From Podospora pseudoanserina (Eukaryota; Ascomycota; Sordariomycetes; Sordariales; Podosporaceae), in contig NC_085921.1 of NCBI RefSeq assembly GCF_035222485.1, positions 1,674,001 through 1,738,000 of the forward strand: a stretch of DNA of 64,000 bases. Reading direction: 5' to 3'. The notes under the pieces are model-generated. The model saw only the letters and a list, made by a program, of their open reading frames with translations. It searched no databases and was not told the origin of the DNA. The position numbers were made by a program, and so were the translations under genes. Shown here in pieces: positions 34,524 through 46,300 of this stretch; the first letter of the stretch is position 1; each line of letters begins with the position of its first letter.

Positions 34524-36871
34524 TCAGCCCTGCATGGGCGCCACGACCTTCCCCCCATCGACAATAATCAGCTCGTCAATCTTCTTGCCCACATCCTCCC
34601 CCCATTCTGACCTCTTCCACGTCGTGATCCTCGCCTCGTTGGTGTTGAAATCGAATATCCTGATCTTTCGGTGAAACCCACCGTAACCGGCGTACCCGCC
34701 AAAGCCAGTCGCGCCAGCGTAGCACATCCACAGTGCGGGCTTGGGCTGCTGGCCCTCGGCGTTGATGGATTTCAGGCCGCAGTACTCGTTCACGTGGTCA
34801 CTGCCAAAGCGGGTTAGCACCAACTAACCTTGTTATCGTGGTAGGTTCAAGGCTAGAACAGGGCGGAACGGCTGTTCGGACGGGGTGGGCCGTGGAGCTG
34901 AGCGCTTGGCGAAGCCTCACGAGCACAGGCTCCGGACCCAGTGACCCAGAACGCCTTGGGCATGCAAGCCTCAGGCTGGACTGGAGAGAGGCTGGGCCAC
35001 GCGTCAACAGAGCCCGCCAACTGCCCATGAATGGCTTAGACTGGATATGGAGGACACGCCATCACTCAACGACAGAGCCACCAACTATCCATTAGAGACT
35101 TCAGACTGGTTATGGATGCGCCACACCAGTTGATACGACAGAGCCCACCAGCTGGCCACGAAAGACCGACCCAAACTGACAGTGAAATACACCTCGCCAG
35201 TTGAGGACAGGGCCCACCAGCTGGCCACCCAAGACCCAAATCGGCCATGAAAGATAACCGCACCACTCGGCATGGTCCATCTCACAGCTCGCCCTCCCCA
35301 AGCCCAACCCATCCCTCTTCCAGCAAGCCAACACATCAAATGAACAAGGTATCACTTACTGCCCACAACTAACCATCATCACCCCCTCCTCAACCAACGC
35401 CCCGTAGAACCCCGAATTATACGCCGGCGCCGTACTCGCCTCCCTCATCCACTCCCCCACAATCGTCAGATTCATATCCCTATACTCCGGAATCGGAATA
35501 TGAATAAACGCAACATCCATATGATGCTTCCTGTACTCCTTATGCGCCTTCTTCAACCCCTTCGCCGTCTGCCGAAACCAATCGATCTGGTTCTGCTTCA
35601 ACCAGTCATACCCATGGTACTTCCTCTCGTTCGGACTATACGCGTGTGTGTCAAGCAGATAGACCGTGATGGCTGAATGCCCCGAGCTCCCCTGGGCGAG
35701 CACTTCGATGTAATAGTTCCCCACACCGTCGACATCCACTGGTCCGGCCTTGGAGAGGGAATACGGCAACGCCTCGATCAGCTCCATCTGCGCAGCCCTC
35801 GACATCGACCCCTCGTCGTCGTGGTTGCCGAAGATGGAAACATACGGGATCTTGTGCTTGATCAACAGCTGGGCGTACTTGAAGATGGCCGACTGCGTGT
35901 CGGGCGACGTCTCCCCGTTAACCTGGTCCCCCGACAGCACCACCAGATCAGGCCTTTCTTCTTCGATAACCCTCTCGATAAAATCAATCGTCCTCGTGTC
36001 CGCCTCGCACTTGCCCCCATGCTTCTCATCCCACCCACCAGGCAGGCTATCCCTGCACTTCCCCACCCCCGTCGAAAAGTGAATATCAGCCAACTGCATG
36101 ATTTTATACCGTCCATTATCCCTCACCCGCGGCACAGGCTTGGTGATCTCGACCGGCGCCCCCCTCCGAACAGTGATGTGCGCAGCATGGAACTTCCTCC
36201 CTCCGTCGAGAAGCAAAGCCGTCGAACCAGTCAGCATCCACCCGGCCCTCGCCTCGATGGCATCGTCCCCGAAAAGAACATCAACCGCCGTGACGGCCGA
36301 TTTCGAGTCTGATACCCCCCGTTTGGAGGAGCGCTTGATCCAGAGGCCGCCAGGGCGGGACTCCCACTTCTCTTCCGAGTCTGAGTTGTCGGACGACTTG
36401 GAAGGGTTGAGTCTCCCGACTGTTACGTCGATGACGACCTTGTCTTCTGAGGTCAACTCCTCTTCTCGCTTACGCTGGACGTGGAGGTAGGCGCTGCTGA
36501 GCACCGACTGTTTGAGATACAAATCCTTCTCTACCCTGTGCCATTTTTTGGGATCAAGCTTGCAGCTTGAGAAGGGGTTTAGAGAGGAGCAAGTGGTGAG
36601 GGTGATGTCCGTGATGACGGAGCCGTGGTGGTGCGTGGGGAGATAGGTGTGGATTGCGTTTGGCAAGACGCGGTAGTGCCGGTCAAGGAAGAAGATGACG
36701 ATGAAGGTGAAGATGGCGGCGGTGGAAGTTTGGACTATTGTCCGGACCTGGGAGAGGGGGTTAGCGGCGGGTCGGCAAGCCGGTGGTAGGACGTGTATGC
36801 AGGGTAAATGAGATCACAGCCAAGCTAGGCAGAGAACAAGAGAGAAGAGCACATACAATTCGTCGTGTCAT
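34524..36871 (-). CDS. DCR2: DCR2-like calcineurin-fold phosphoesterase
   Basis: Three exons: 36871-36857 (MTRRI), 36747-35360 and 34800-34524, giving 559 residues. The first intron is 109 bp (GTATGT donor); the second is 559 bp (GTAAGT donor, TTGGCAG acceptor). An N-terminal membrane anchor (AAIFTFIVIFFLDRHYRVLP) is followed by a lineage-specific region, then the metallophosphatase core with every metal-binding motif: LADIHFSTG (Asp226/His228), LSGDQVNGE (Asp279), FGNHDDEGS (Asn313/His314), FIHIPIPEY (His421) and CGHDHVNEYCG (His468/His470), the last formed across intron 2. Yeast Dcr2 dephosphorylates Sic1 and Ire1, promoting START and down-tuning the unfolded protein response; equivalent roles here are inferred. 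The C-terminus ends ELIIVDGGKVVAPMQG. The start was chosen because the tiny first exon supplies the only ATG and a frame-preserving splice. Confidence 0.92.
35007..35275. repeat. Decayed ~66-bp tandem repeat inside DCR2 intron 2
   Basis: Four units recognisable by ACAGRGCCCRCCARCTGSCC at about 35007, 35072, 35138 and 35207 (spacings 65, 66, 69), each followed by diverged sequence sharing GACTGG and CCAGTTGA-like words. The last two units are the most similar. The array lies wholly within the 559-bp intron. Confidence 0.7.
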
Positions 36872-37219
36872 TGTGGCTGTTGGATTTCTGTACTGTAAAA
36901 AAAAAAAAGCCAAAAGCTAAAGTGTTGGAAAGGTCTCCAACTGTATCGATAGGTTTGGCCTATGGACTTGTAGACAGAGCATCCCCCCCCCTGTTGGGTA
37001 TTATGTGTTATATACTGGGTGTATCGCTTTCGTCCGTCAGATCGATCCAAGATATTTCTACCTCGACGCAAAGACGAACTTGCAGGAAAAAAGATCTGGG
37101 ACCGGCCGCGCAGCAGCAGCAGCGTCGTGGAGGGTGGACAGCAGCAGCAGCAGTAGTCGAGGGTCTATGCCCATCTTTCTACCATGCCGGTCGCGCCACA
37201 CACACAGAAGAACCCCCAA

Positions 37220-37297
37220 GCTTCCTCTCTTCTTTTCTCTTTCTCTCTTTCTCTCTCTTTCTCTCTCTTTCTCTCTCTCTCTCTATCTCTCTCTCTG
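37220..37297. repeat. TC-rich microsatellite tract
   Basis: Almost pure plus-strand pyrimidine tract of TCTTTCTC and TCTCTC units, about 350-430 bp upstream of the DCR2 ATG (purine on the DCR2 sense strand). Confidence 0.9.
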
Positions 37298-38475
37298 TAT
37301 TTACCGATATTGATCGTCGTCGCCGTCGCCGTCGCTCGAGGTTCGGTCTCTGTGGGTATGCTGAATGTCGAATTCGTTGGACGCAGCAAGAAGGGTGATG
37401 GACTCGCTTATTAACCCGTTGGAAATGCTCTCGAGCGCGTGTGATGCGAAGCGTAAGGGTGAGCCACGAAAGCTAATGTCGTCGGCGTTGCAATGATAGC
37501 AATGAAGTTCTAGATACCTCGATGGGTAGGTCGTTGAACGTGGTGCTGGCAACAGAAAAAAGTTGAGAAAGGGGATGATTTGAAGTTGTCCAAGACAGGC
37601 AGGCAAGGGGCTTGAGGCGGCGGAGTGCCGACAATCCGGGGTAAGGTGAGCAGCCGCCCCGCCAAGATCCTGGTGTTAGGTGGGGTGGGGACGGTTAAGG
37701 GGTGAAACGTTCTGGAATCTTTCTTGGAGGGACATTTGAAGACGGTAAGTACACATCATTGGTGTAAATACGCTGGCAAATAGATAGACAATACATGAAC
37801 GGAACGGTAATCCTCTCGGTAAAGATATTTTGGGTTCTCGACACAACCCTGACATCAACTCTGCCCTACCCAAACTCCTGGGTCACAACCACGACCACGA
37901 GAATGTAACCAACGCTGTTTCCCCTGTGGTTGTGGTGACGTTCGGTGTGGTTGAATGAAGGCGTAACTTAAACGTGGCCGTCTGGGTGTGTTCCAGAACA
38001 CGAGCAGATGGCTTAAACGCCTAGTCTCTCAACAACTGATGATTCCGATGGTGTGATCACCACCAGCCTGGCCAGCAGGAAAGATAAATATCTCTCCCGA
38101 CGCACATGCAACTCCATATTTAGAATAAAATTCAACACGCAAGTCGTTCATTTTTAACTTCTTTCCAAATTCTTTCCTATCAATATGTACAGCCAGCTAT
38201 CCAATATCTCCCTCCTCCTCTCCCATCCTATATCTCCTGCACAGCAAGTAAAGACCGACCGGGGGTATCTCATCCTAATCTCCATCCTCTCTCTCCAACA
38301 AACAAAAAAATCGCTCAAACGATGCCCAAACTAATGATACCCCAAAAAGAATTCATAACTCCATAACGTTCATTGTCTTCATCTCCCCTTCCTCCAATGT
38401 AATCCATCCATCCAGTGGGTGTTCCATATCATAGTGCGTGTACTCTTCCCCTCGTCGAACGTATTATCTCCAGGG

Positions 38476-38502
38476 AAAAAAAAAAAAAAAAAAAAAAAAA
38501 AA
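38476..38502. repeat. 27-nt homopolymeric A run
   Basis: Uninterrupted A on the plus strand, about 330 bp beyond the stop of the minus-strand methyltransferase-like gene. Confidence 0.95.
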
Positions 38503-38743
38503 CAATGTTGCCTATTAATAACCATGTATGTCCCTCCTCGCTCCTGTCGATTGTGAAGACATTTTGTCGAAGCGAAAAAGATGATGATGTCGCCGTGCTG
38601 TGTTTACCGGCCATGAGTGATGAGAGGCGAAAATAAATGTCCAAGTTGTACAGAATGGTAAGTAAAAGAAGGGCTTGCGCCCTCTTGAGTCTTTCTCTTT
38701 GTTGTCTTTCTTATAAGTCTTCGGAAATGTTGACAGAAATGTA

Positions 38744-38744
<1 letters not shown>

Positions 38745-38788
<44 letters not shown>
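38745..38788. repeat. (GTT)n trinucleotide microsatellite
   Basis: About 14.7 perfect units, only 43 bp beyond the stop codon of the minus-strand 1509-residue gene, hence (AAC)n in its probable 3' UTR. Confidence 0.95.
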
Positions 38789-38830
38789 GCGTTGCTTGGT
38801 GGTGGTGTCGTAAACCTTCTTTGTGGGAGA

Positions 38831-41800
38831 TTAAATACTCGCCACCCTCGCCCTATTCCCATCCGGCACTCGTCCATAACACACCATCAACTTCAAACTC
38901 GTCCCCCACTCCTCGCACTCCTTCACCAACATCCTATCCCTCCACATGCTTCCCTTCGATCCAGGCCACCCCATCCCCGGATTGGCAACTCCCGCGCTCT
39001 CATAGCACCTAGTATACCACCACCTCCCCACCTTGGCCACCATGCTCGTGATACTCTCATCAGCGACCGGTCCCTCCTCGCTCATCAGCTCTGGCAGGCT
39101 ACGTTCATCCTTCTTGTTGGTGTTGGTCTGGGTAAAGGAGACTCTTGAAGATCGGGTAGCTGGGCTTGCGACGGGGATGCCGACTCGGCAGGTCTTGATG
39201 TCGGTGAAGCCCTTCCTGTTGATGAGACGCAGGATCAAGTCCGAGGTGGAACCAAGACTGGTGTCAGGGGTGCGGGCGTGGATCCTCTCTTTCAAACGAC
39301 GAACAGCCCTCCGACCGCGGTTGCCCATGTTGTTAAAGTCAACGTCGAGAATGGACAGCTCGATGAATCCGCCTGGCTTGAGAACGCGGCGGGCTTCTGA
39401 GATGATGTTGCGGTAGTGGGACTCAGGACCGGCGGCAGGGAAGCGAAATACAACTGCTGTGAAGGATTGGGCACCAAAGGGAAACTTGTCGAGATGCGAG
39501 CGGTACTGAATTTGGTGGTGGTTGGGTGGGCTTAAAGGGATGGTGGTGCTGGAGGAGGTTGAGCTGCGGTTTTGATGCTCGGCAGGCAAAGGAGTCCGAG
39601 GAGAAAGGTTGAAGAAAGTTGCGGCGGGATACGTCTCGGCAGCATAAAAAGACCAGTCGTCGTTGCCGAGGCCGTCAATCACCAAGATGGAAGGACGTTT
39701 CAGGGAGCCAACTTCAGGAATGAGCTCGTCGCGGATGGGACTGAAAAGCACATGGCCAAAAGTGAGCCACTTGGAGACTGTCATGGAGCCCACACGGAGG
39801 TTGACTTGAGAGGTTGGTGTGATCTCCTCAGAGCTTTGGCTACTGCAGCTGCCGGACGAGATGCGGGTCTGTTGAACTTGTGCTGGTGTGCTGTTGACTT
39901 GCGGTGCCGGCTCCGGCTTCTGAGGTTCGGCAGCCGTGGTGGGCATGTCAGCAGTGGGAATAGAGACGCAGATAGACATGCCAGTATCCAAGGCACGTCG
40001 AACTTCCTCAGCCATTTCCGTTGTGTATACACTGGAGCTAGTTTGCTCCATGCCCTGACGCAAAGCCTGCACCAAACTAGGCAGAGGCGGGGGGCTGAGA
40101 GTAGGCGACTCCAAAGCCGGCTCGATCCGTTTGGTAGCCTCTAGACGAAGTGGTTTCGGCCAGGCCTTGCCTCCAATGGCAGAGAACCTGGGAGTATCCT
40201 CCCCAAGCAGATCGTTATACTCGTCCCAAATCTCATCCTCTGCAAGCGGAGCGCTGGGGTCTGGGACAACTGCAGTGGCTTCCGCATAGTTGAAGAAGCC
40301 ACCCGAGCTGCTCGAAGATGTTGTCGTGCACTGGGAGTTCTTCCGTGGCGAAAAGGAGAGGAACTCGTGATGAGAGCGATTGGGGTCGACAGGAGACAAC
40401 CTCGGGATACCATAGATCAACGCTGAAATGTTGCTGATGCTCCGTTCCGTCAGCTCGTCCTGAACGAGCTCAGGCGTCAGGTCCTTGGGAGGCATGGGCG
40501 CAGTGGCCATTGGTTCAACATTCTGGACAATGGACTTCACTGCTGGTGCTTGGATGCTTCGTCTGTTGAAGGGTCTCGAGAAACTGGGAGGCGAGAGTTG
40601 TTCTGTCCTGGCGCTGACAACCTTTGGAATCCGACCAACTTGCGGGAGTCTGCTCGGTCGAGGAGGAGCCTGTCGTGGAGGCATGGCCTGCCTCTCAGGT
40701 GGCGACATTGGTACTGCAGACATCGGCGCAGGGTTGATAGGAGAGGTGACAGTACGTTTTGGGATGATAGACGATGGAGTCATATTCGCCTGGGGCACTG
40801 GAATTTGCGTCGAGCGTCTCTTATATTCCGTAACCTTCACTGGCGGTTGAGCTGGCGGTGTATCTGCCCGTTTGGCTTCTCGAAGCACTTCATCGAGGTC
40901 TGGGGTTTCTGCATCCTCTGCCTCTGACGAGTCGATCAAGGTGTAGAAGGCCACAGGCTTGCTTGGAGGTGCTTCGACGGCGGCCACAGTGGGCTTCTCT
41001 GGTTCTACCTGTTTCTCCACGGCAGGTTGGCTATGGGATCGACCAAAGAAGTTCCACTTGCGGGGAGATCGAGAACGTTTTATGAGCTTCTTGGGGCCGA
41101 GGTTGGTCGAGGTGGCCGGTTCCGTTTTGGCCTTGGCCAGGCCTACCGAGGGGTCAAAGACGGAGTCATCCGACATAATGCTGGCGTCCAAGCTGGTGAG
41201 AGAGGGTGACACAACTTGCGGCCTGGTGACGATCGGCTTAGGCAGTCTCGGAGGCTCTTGTTCTCCAGATTTGAGCCGCTGCATAGATCTCCGGAGGGCG
41301 AGGGTAGGCTTCAACGTTTGTGCCTCGGAAACACTGCTTTCAGATGGGCGACGAGACGAAGGCGCAGGGGATGGTGTAACACCGCGTGGAATAGGTGACG
41401 GCCACAGGGTATTGCGTGGTTGTTCGCGAGAGAACAGCGAGATTTGGGAGCTATTCCTGGACTCAACACTGGGGCGTCGAAGAGACATGCTCTGGCTGCT
41501 CTCGGTGCGTGTCAGTTCGGCACTCGCGTTTCTGTTTTCGATAATCTCGCCCCCGGCAATGATGACGGGTGCCATCCGCTCCGCAAGAAACGAATCGCCT
41601 GGCTTGCCCTCCTGCGAGGACATGGTACCAGGTATTACACGACCAGGGAGGGTGGTGCTGCTTCTCCGACGTGCATGTCCTAACCGCCCATAGCCCTCGT
41701 GTCCAGTGCCAGCCGCAGGTCCTTTCCTTGCCGTCTTATCCTTTTTCTCTTGCTCCTGGCTTGGCTCCGGTACTGTTTTGGTTCGCCGGCCAAAGAGCGT

Positions 41801-43360
41801 GAAGCGGCTCTTGAAGACTGATACACCAGGACTGGGTGTCCGGGTGGTCCTCCCAACTTCTGGTTTGGAAGAGGCCGGCACATCTCCAAAGGTCGCAGCC
41901 CGAGGTGCTGGAGTAGCTTCTCGAACAGGGGGCCGCCGAGAGAGATAGCTCGGTCGATCCGGGAGAGATGGCGAAGGGGGAGGTCGACTTGCAGGGCCTT
42001 GGGTCGCCAGGGCACTATGTCTTCGGTCAGACAACGAAGTAGATGATAAGTTGCTATGAACGACCGGGATAGGTTGGCCCAATGGCACTCGAAGATCCGG
42101 GGTTCCATCTCGACTGGGTCTGACAGGTGGCGTCGACTTGGGCGAAGTGACAGGCTGCGCAGCCTGGACATGTCGAGGGCGGGAATTTAATGTGGCTTTG
42201 GCGGGAGGAGGAGAGGCCGTCCGTGGTTGGCCAGCCTCGCGTGCGGGTTGAAATGGCGACTGGCCTTCATCTCGGCTACCGTTGGACTTGTGCGACGACT
42301 TTCGAGGTGGGGGGGTCGGTGGAAGCACAATCTTCTTCTTTTTCTTCTCTTTCCCATCTGCCCCTGCGCGAACTGTCGAGTTGGACGAAGACGAATTGGA
42401 CAGCTCTCTTACCACCGGCAACCCCTGAGGATCAACGCTTGCACAATCTACCTCATTTGATATGCTTCCGTTCCTGCGTTTGGTGACTGGAGGTCGAGTC
42501 TGAACAAGCTCGGCCTGTCGTAGTCTGCCGGTAGATGGTGGTGCAATCCGGAACGGAGCCACGAGGCCAGGAGATTGAGAGCACATCGACGTTGGTGTGG
42601 TGTCACGGCTGTAAGGACCAGGCCCTGGGGATTCGGACCACCTGGTTGAGGGGCTTCCGCTAACTTGACTGCTGTTTCCCGAGAACAAAGGCGTGGGGGG
42701 GGGAAGGTCATGAGTAGCAAGTCGGTGGAGCACAACATCTCCGTATCTGTCCAGTTCCGGGTATATTGTCACTGGTTGGGCTGTGGTTTTGGCAATCTCA
42801 ACCTGGTGAGCAACATGTATCTCCATCGGGCTCTGGGTGAGCTCGCGATCAAGCTGTAAGCTCGACAAGTCGGGTGAAGCCAGCGGGAATGGGTCCGAGT
42901 CTGAGGAGTTGGTCCTGGTCGACTCCTCGTGGAGATCGGAACGGTTGGCCGTGTCTTGGACCAGGCCTGAGCGTTTTCTCCGGAGAACATTTCGTGGTTT
43001 GGAGCTGGGGGCCGGAAGCCTGCTGCTGGTTATCGTCGTAGTCACAGTTGAACCTGTTAACCCCAAAGTGTTGGGGCTGCCGATCGAAGCCCGGAAATGT
43101 GACTGTTGACCGAGACGAGAAGGCTCGAGCTGACCATCGGACGGTCGTCGATGTGAGAGAGCCATTGGCAGTCGGCTGGACATCTTGGGTGGCGGGATGG
43201 CCCGCAGCGCTTCACGGCGGGCATCTGGACCTTGTTTGATCTTCGAACTCGTGCCGGACCCTATCGTAGCCCTTGGGGTTTCCATCTGAGCTCCTGTGTT
43301 TCTGACCCCAAGATCACCTGACCGGCCAAGAGCCTTTGGCCCTGGCCTTCTTGAAGCCAT
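38831..43360 (-). CDS. 1509-residue disordered protein with C-terminal methyltransferase-like fold
   Basis: Intronless frame from the ATG at 43360 (a TTG eight codons upstream is not used). Residues 1 to about 1190 are Ser/Pro/Arg-rich and disordered, with a basic run KEKKKKKIVLPPTPPP, many SP/TP sites and SRFTLFGRRTK and RKWNFFGRSHSQP motifs. The last 320 residues fold like a class I SAM-dependent methyltransferase (type 11): SILVIDGLGNDDWSFYAAE at the motif I position, DKFPFGAQSFTAVVFRFP (motif II/acidic region equivalent), ARRVLKPGGFIELSILDVD (post-motif II LKPGG), then helices and GFTDIKTCRVGIP. Motif I lacks the usual G-x-G-x-G spacing, so catalysis is doubtful. Many SP/TP sites suggest regulation by proline-directed kinases (inference). 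Target and localisation are unknown. Confidence 0.85.
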   Translation of the reverse strand: MASRRPGPKALGRSGDLGVRNTGAQMETPRATIGSGTSSKIKQGPDARREALRAIPPPKMSSRLPMALSHRRPSDGQLEPSRLGQQSHFRASIGSPNTLGLTGSTVTTTITSSRLPAPSSKPRNVLRRKRSGLVQDTANRSDLHEESTRTNSSDSDPFPLASPDLSSLQLDRELTQSPMEIHVAHQVEIAKTTAQPVTIYPELDRYGDVVLHRLATHDLPPPTPLFSGNSSQVSGSPSTRWSESPGPGPYSRDTTPTSMCSQSPGLVAPFRIAPPSTGRLRQAELVQTRPPVTKRRNGSISNEVDCASVDPQGLPVVRELSNSSSSNSTVRAGADGKEKKKKKIVLPPTPPPRKSSHKSNGSRDEGQSPFQPAREAGQPRTASPPPAKATLNSRPRHVQAAQPVTSPKSTPPVRPSRDGTPDLRVPLGQPIPVVHSNLSSTSLSDRRHSALATQGPASRPPPSPSLPDRPSYLSRRPPVREATPAPRAATFGDVPASSKPEVGRTTRTPSPGVSVFKSRFTLFGRRTKTVPEPSQEQEKKDKTARKGPAAGTGHEGYGRLGHARRRSSTTLPGRVIPGTMSSQEGKPGDSFLAERMAPVIIAGGEIIENRNASAELTRTESSQSMSLRRPSVESRNSSQISLFSREQPRNTLWPSPIPRGVTPSPAPSSRRPSESSVSEAQTLKPTLALRRSMQRLKSGEQEPPRLPKPIVTRPQVVSPSLTSLDASIMSDDSVFDPSVGLAKAKTEPATSTNLGPKKLIKRSRSPRKWNFFGRSHSQPAVEKQVEPEKPTVAAVEAPPSKPVAFYTLIDSSEAEDAETPDLDEVLREAKRADTPPAQPPVKVTEYKRRSTQIPVPQANMTPSSIIPKRTVTSPINPAPMSAVPMSPPERQAMPPRQAPPRPSRLPQVGRIPKVVSARTEQLSPPSFSRPFNRRSIQAPAVKSIVQNVEPMATAPMPPKDLTPELVQDELTERSISNISALIYGIPRLSPVDPNRSHHEFLSFSPRKNSQCTTTSSSSSGGFFNYAEATAVVPDPSAPLAEDEIWDEYNDLLGEDTPRFSAIGGKAWPKPLRLEATKRIEPALESPTLSPPPLPSLVQALRQGMEQTSSSVYTTEMAEEVRRALDTGMSICVSIPTADMPTTAAEPQKPEPAPQVNSTPAQVQQTRISSGSCSSQSSEEITPTSQVNLRVGSMTVSKWLTFGHVLFSPIRDELIPEVGSLKRPSILVIDGLGNDDWSFYAAETYPAATFFNLSPRTPLPAEHQNRSSTSSSTTIPLSPPNHHQIQYRSHLDKFPFGAQSFTAVVFRFPAAGPESHYRNIISEARRVLKPGGFIELSILDVDFNNMGNRGRRAVRRLKERIHARTPDTSLGSTSDLILRLINRKGFTDIKTCRVGIPVASPATRSSRVSFTQTNTNKKDERSLPELMSEEGPVADESITSMVAKVGRWWYTRCYESAGVANPGMGWPGSKGSMWRDRMLVKECEEWGTSLKLMVCYGRVPDGNRARVASI

Positions 43361-46300
43361 TTGGATTCTATGTTTTGGAATCAAAGTAGGTCGTGTAGAC
43401 CATAATCACCTGTGGCTCATTGAATACGGCGTGAGGTGGCGCAAAGGGAAGCTGTCTCGGGTGGTTCCCAATACGATGGAGGCGAAAGTGGCGGCCGCGG
43501 ATCGAGGGGAGCTTTTGGGGGCAAATCTGCAACCGGGCAATTATGTATAACCTCAAGCAACCGACACTCGGGTCAAGTCTCCTGTTGACCAGAACGCCTT
43601 CGATACCAGGCCGCCTGGTGGTGAGGCCTTGGTGACACAAGGCGCAAAGAGCCTCGTGGTGTGTGTTGATATCAAGAATTCGCCCCTGAAGCAAAAAAGG
43701 GGCCAAGAGTAAAGAGATGACTAAAAATTAAAGATGGCAAAAGACCAAAGTCAGAATAGAAAGAAACGTAAAAAGGGTGGGAGTCGTCGCCAGGACAGGG
43801 GATATCGATGTAGGTATATCAACAGTCGAATGGGTAGAGGGGTCGCTAGGGTAGGTAGGTAGTGTCCCGCGAGGTGCGGGTGGGTGGGTGTAAGCTCGCG
43901 GACGCGGGTATGAGGTGGGGGCGTGAGAGCGGAAGCGCTTGCGCTGTCTTGGGTCTACCTTAACTCGACCTGTCCTGGTAAGGCCGTTCAACGGCTGGTC
44001 TTACACGGGTTGCCGAGGAGAGGAACCGGTGAAATAAGATGAGAAGCTCGGGAAGTCGTAATTAGAAGAGAATAGAAGAGAGGCCCACGGCACAGTTTGA
44101 TCTTTGAAAGAGAGACGGTGAGAGTTTTCCCCAGACAGCACAGAGGTGTATGTCTAGCTATGCCATTGAAAATCCAGGGCTTCCTGGACCCTGTTGGACA
44201 GGATGGATGGAGAGCCAGGCCGATGTACACTTGTATCTCGAGCTATCCCCGACCTGAGTGGCGTAGACGCCGTCGTCCAGACCTGCATGCGACCCCTTGG
44301 AGGATGTCGGCAAAGTCATGTGGGTTCGTTCTAAATGGACATGGCCGACAAATGGCAGGATTGGGCAGAAAGAAGATGCAAGAGGGTCCGTTGAGAGAGC
44401 TCAGTTGCCAGTCATGCTGCTGACTCACGAGGGATTGTGGTATTGACTGCAGGCCCGTTGAGAAGAAATGGGTCGAGGCAGCCCAGCTCTGACGAAGCAA
44501 TGCATTACATAGAGAGGGAGAGAGGTACTTCGTAGGATGGCAAAGTGCCCTGGGGTTGTGTTGCCAGTGGAGTCGCCGGGCCGGGGCAGGGCAGGGCGAG
44601 AAAGGCTCCACTAAAGACGGCCCTCGTTCACCTGAAGACTGCATGTCGCTGGGCAGACTGCGCCGCGATGCGCGCGAGACAGCCCTGGAAGCTGCATGAC
44701 CCTAATGCCCTATGAGCGTCTGAAAGGCAGATTTTTCCCTACCATTGGGCACCAGAATCCCAAATACCCCAGTCCCATTCTCCCAATCCTCTCAATTCTC
44801 CTCTCAAGGCCGCATACCTCCTCTCTGCAGACCGACGTGGTTTTTGCCCATCTCATGACCGTTCCTGAACAGAAGCGAGGGAGAAAATCCTGCAAGTAAT
44901 ATAGCAGTCGTGGACGCTCTTAATGCTCTTAAGACCTGGGATCAGGCCCGAACTCTCCCAAGAGTCGCAAAGGCGGCTGGAGACGGAAACCGTTCGCCGC
45001 CACCGGTCTCGAGCGGCGTCGAGCGGGACAAGCGGGAGTTGAGCGGCGTGAGTGGTTGCTATGGTGGGCTTGCGGGGTGTGGTCCACGGTTCAACGTTTA
45101 GCGGTCTATGATCTCGGATAATTGTGGTCGCTAGGGTGAAGTTCAACAGACGGAGAGTGAGGTCCCAAACTTGCGAGTCGTTGATGGGCCAGCAAGGGTC
45201 GCAAACTGGTCGCTGCGTTTCGAACCCGCCAGCCGTCCCAAGACATCAAACCGGGGCTACGTCTGTTCGTCCGAAAGTGCCTGTCTGCCAGTGTCAGTCT
45301 AGCAAATCGGTGCTCTTGATGGCCATCAAACTCCCAACTCTCGCGCATCACCATTCGAGACATCACACCAGCAGGCTGTCAAAATTCCCAAAATCAATTG
45401 TGTGCTCTCACCTGGTGTAAGACAATCGAGACCCCGCACCACCCATGTCGTCGATCACCAGGGCCCTAGATAGCTCTCCACCCACGAGAAAGACGCCACT
45501 TTTTCCTCCGACTTCACGTGCTCAGGCAAACAACCTCGCGTCTCCTGTAGTCAACCGCCATTGCAACACAGATGAACACGATGGGGGAGCACAGCATCTG
45601 CCAAAATGGAGTGTTCCAGAAGACACAAAATCAACGGATACGAAGAAGAGGAAGACGTAAACCCCCCAACCGAGACGCCGTGGTTTGGCCAGCCGCCGTG
45701 CACGTGCGTCCCTATTCGTCGCCAAAACTGTGGTTGCCCCGCTATTTATTCTGATTGGCCAGAATACCATCTTTTCCAACCAATCGTAATTCTACTCTCT
45801 TGACTTTCCCGTCTGGACTTTTTCAACGTCCAGCCAAACAGCATCACTCATTAATCAAAAAGAAAAAAACTCTTTCCTGACTCCTGTTCGAAGTGGAGTT
45901 TCACTTATTTACTCCTGGATTCATGGAGATATCATTCGGCCGTTCTCACGGACTTTGAAAATGACCTGTCCACTTTCTCATGTCTCAACTCGGACATACA
46001 AGCCCTCTCCGGGATAGCACGCGGTCATGCACAAGATCTCTCTCATTTTCACATCCTTTAGGAGCGGGGTTATTACTCACAACTAGTCGGGATATCTGTG
46101 ATAACTGTGATGAGTTGAATTAACACTGTCGGCAGTCGCATTCGCTTTGAAAACGGCACAGCCTCCAGGATCTGTTCTGATCCCGGAGCCGCACTCTCTC
46201 CTCCGTGATCGTCGCTCACCGACTCACGACACCGCTCTGTTGACCACAGAAGCTGATATCTCTACACGTGGAAATATGTCAATTGTCAATGAACACATAG

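Larger units (their letters stand above)
36872..38830. other. Intergenic: DCR2 promoter and 3' flank of the methyltransferase-like gene
   Basis: No gene supported. Contains an A-run at 36897-36908, a CAG-rich patch at 37110-37155, a pyrimidine (TC) tract at 37220-37297, a 27-nt A-run at 38476-38502 and a (GTT)n run at 38745-38788. Confidence 0.6.

Noticed and set aside
45200-45250. T-loop-like TTTCGAACCC suggesting a tRNA
   Set aside because: Flanking bases do not form the T-arm or an acceptor stem on either strand.
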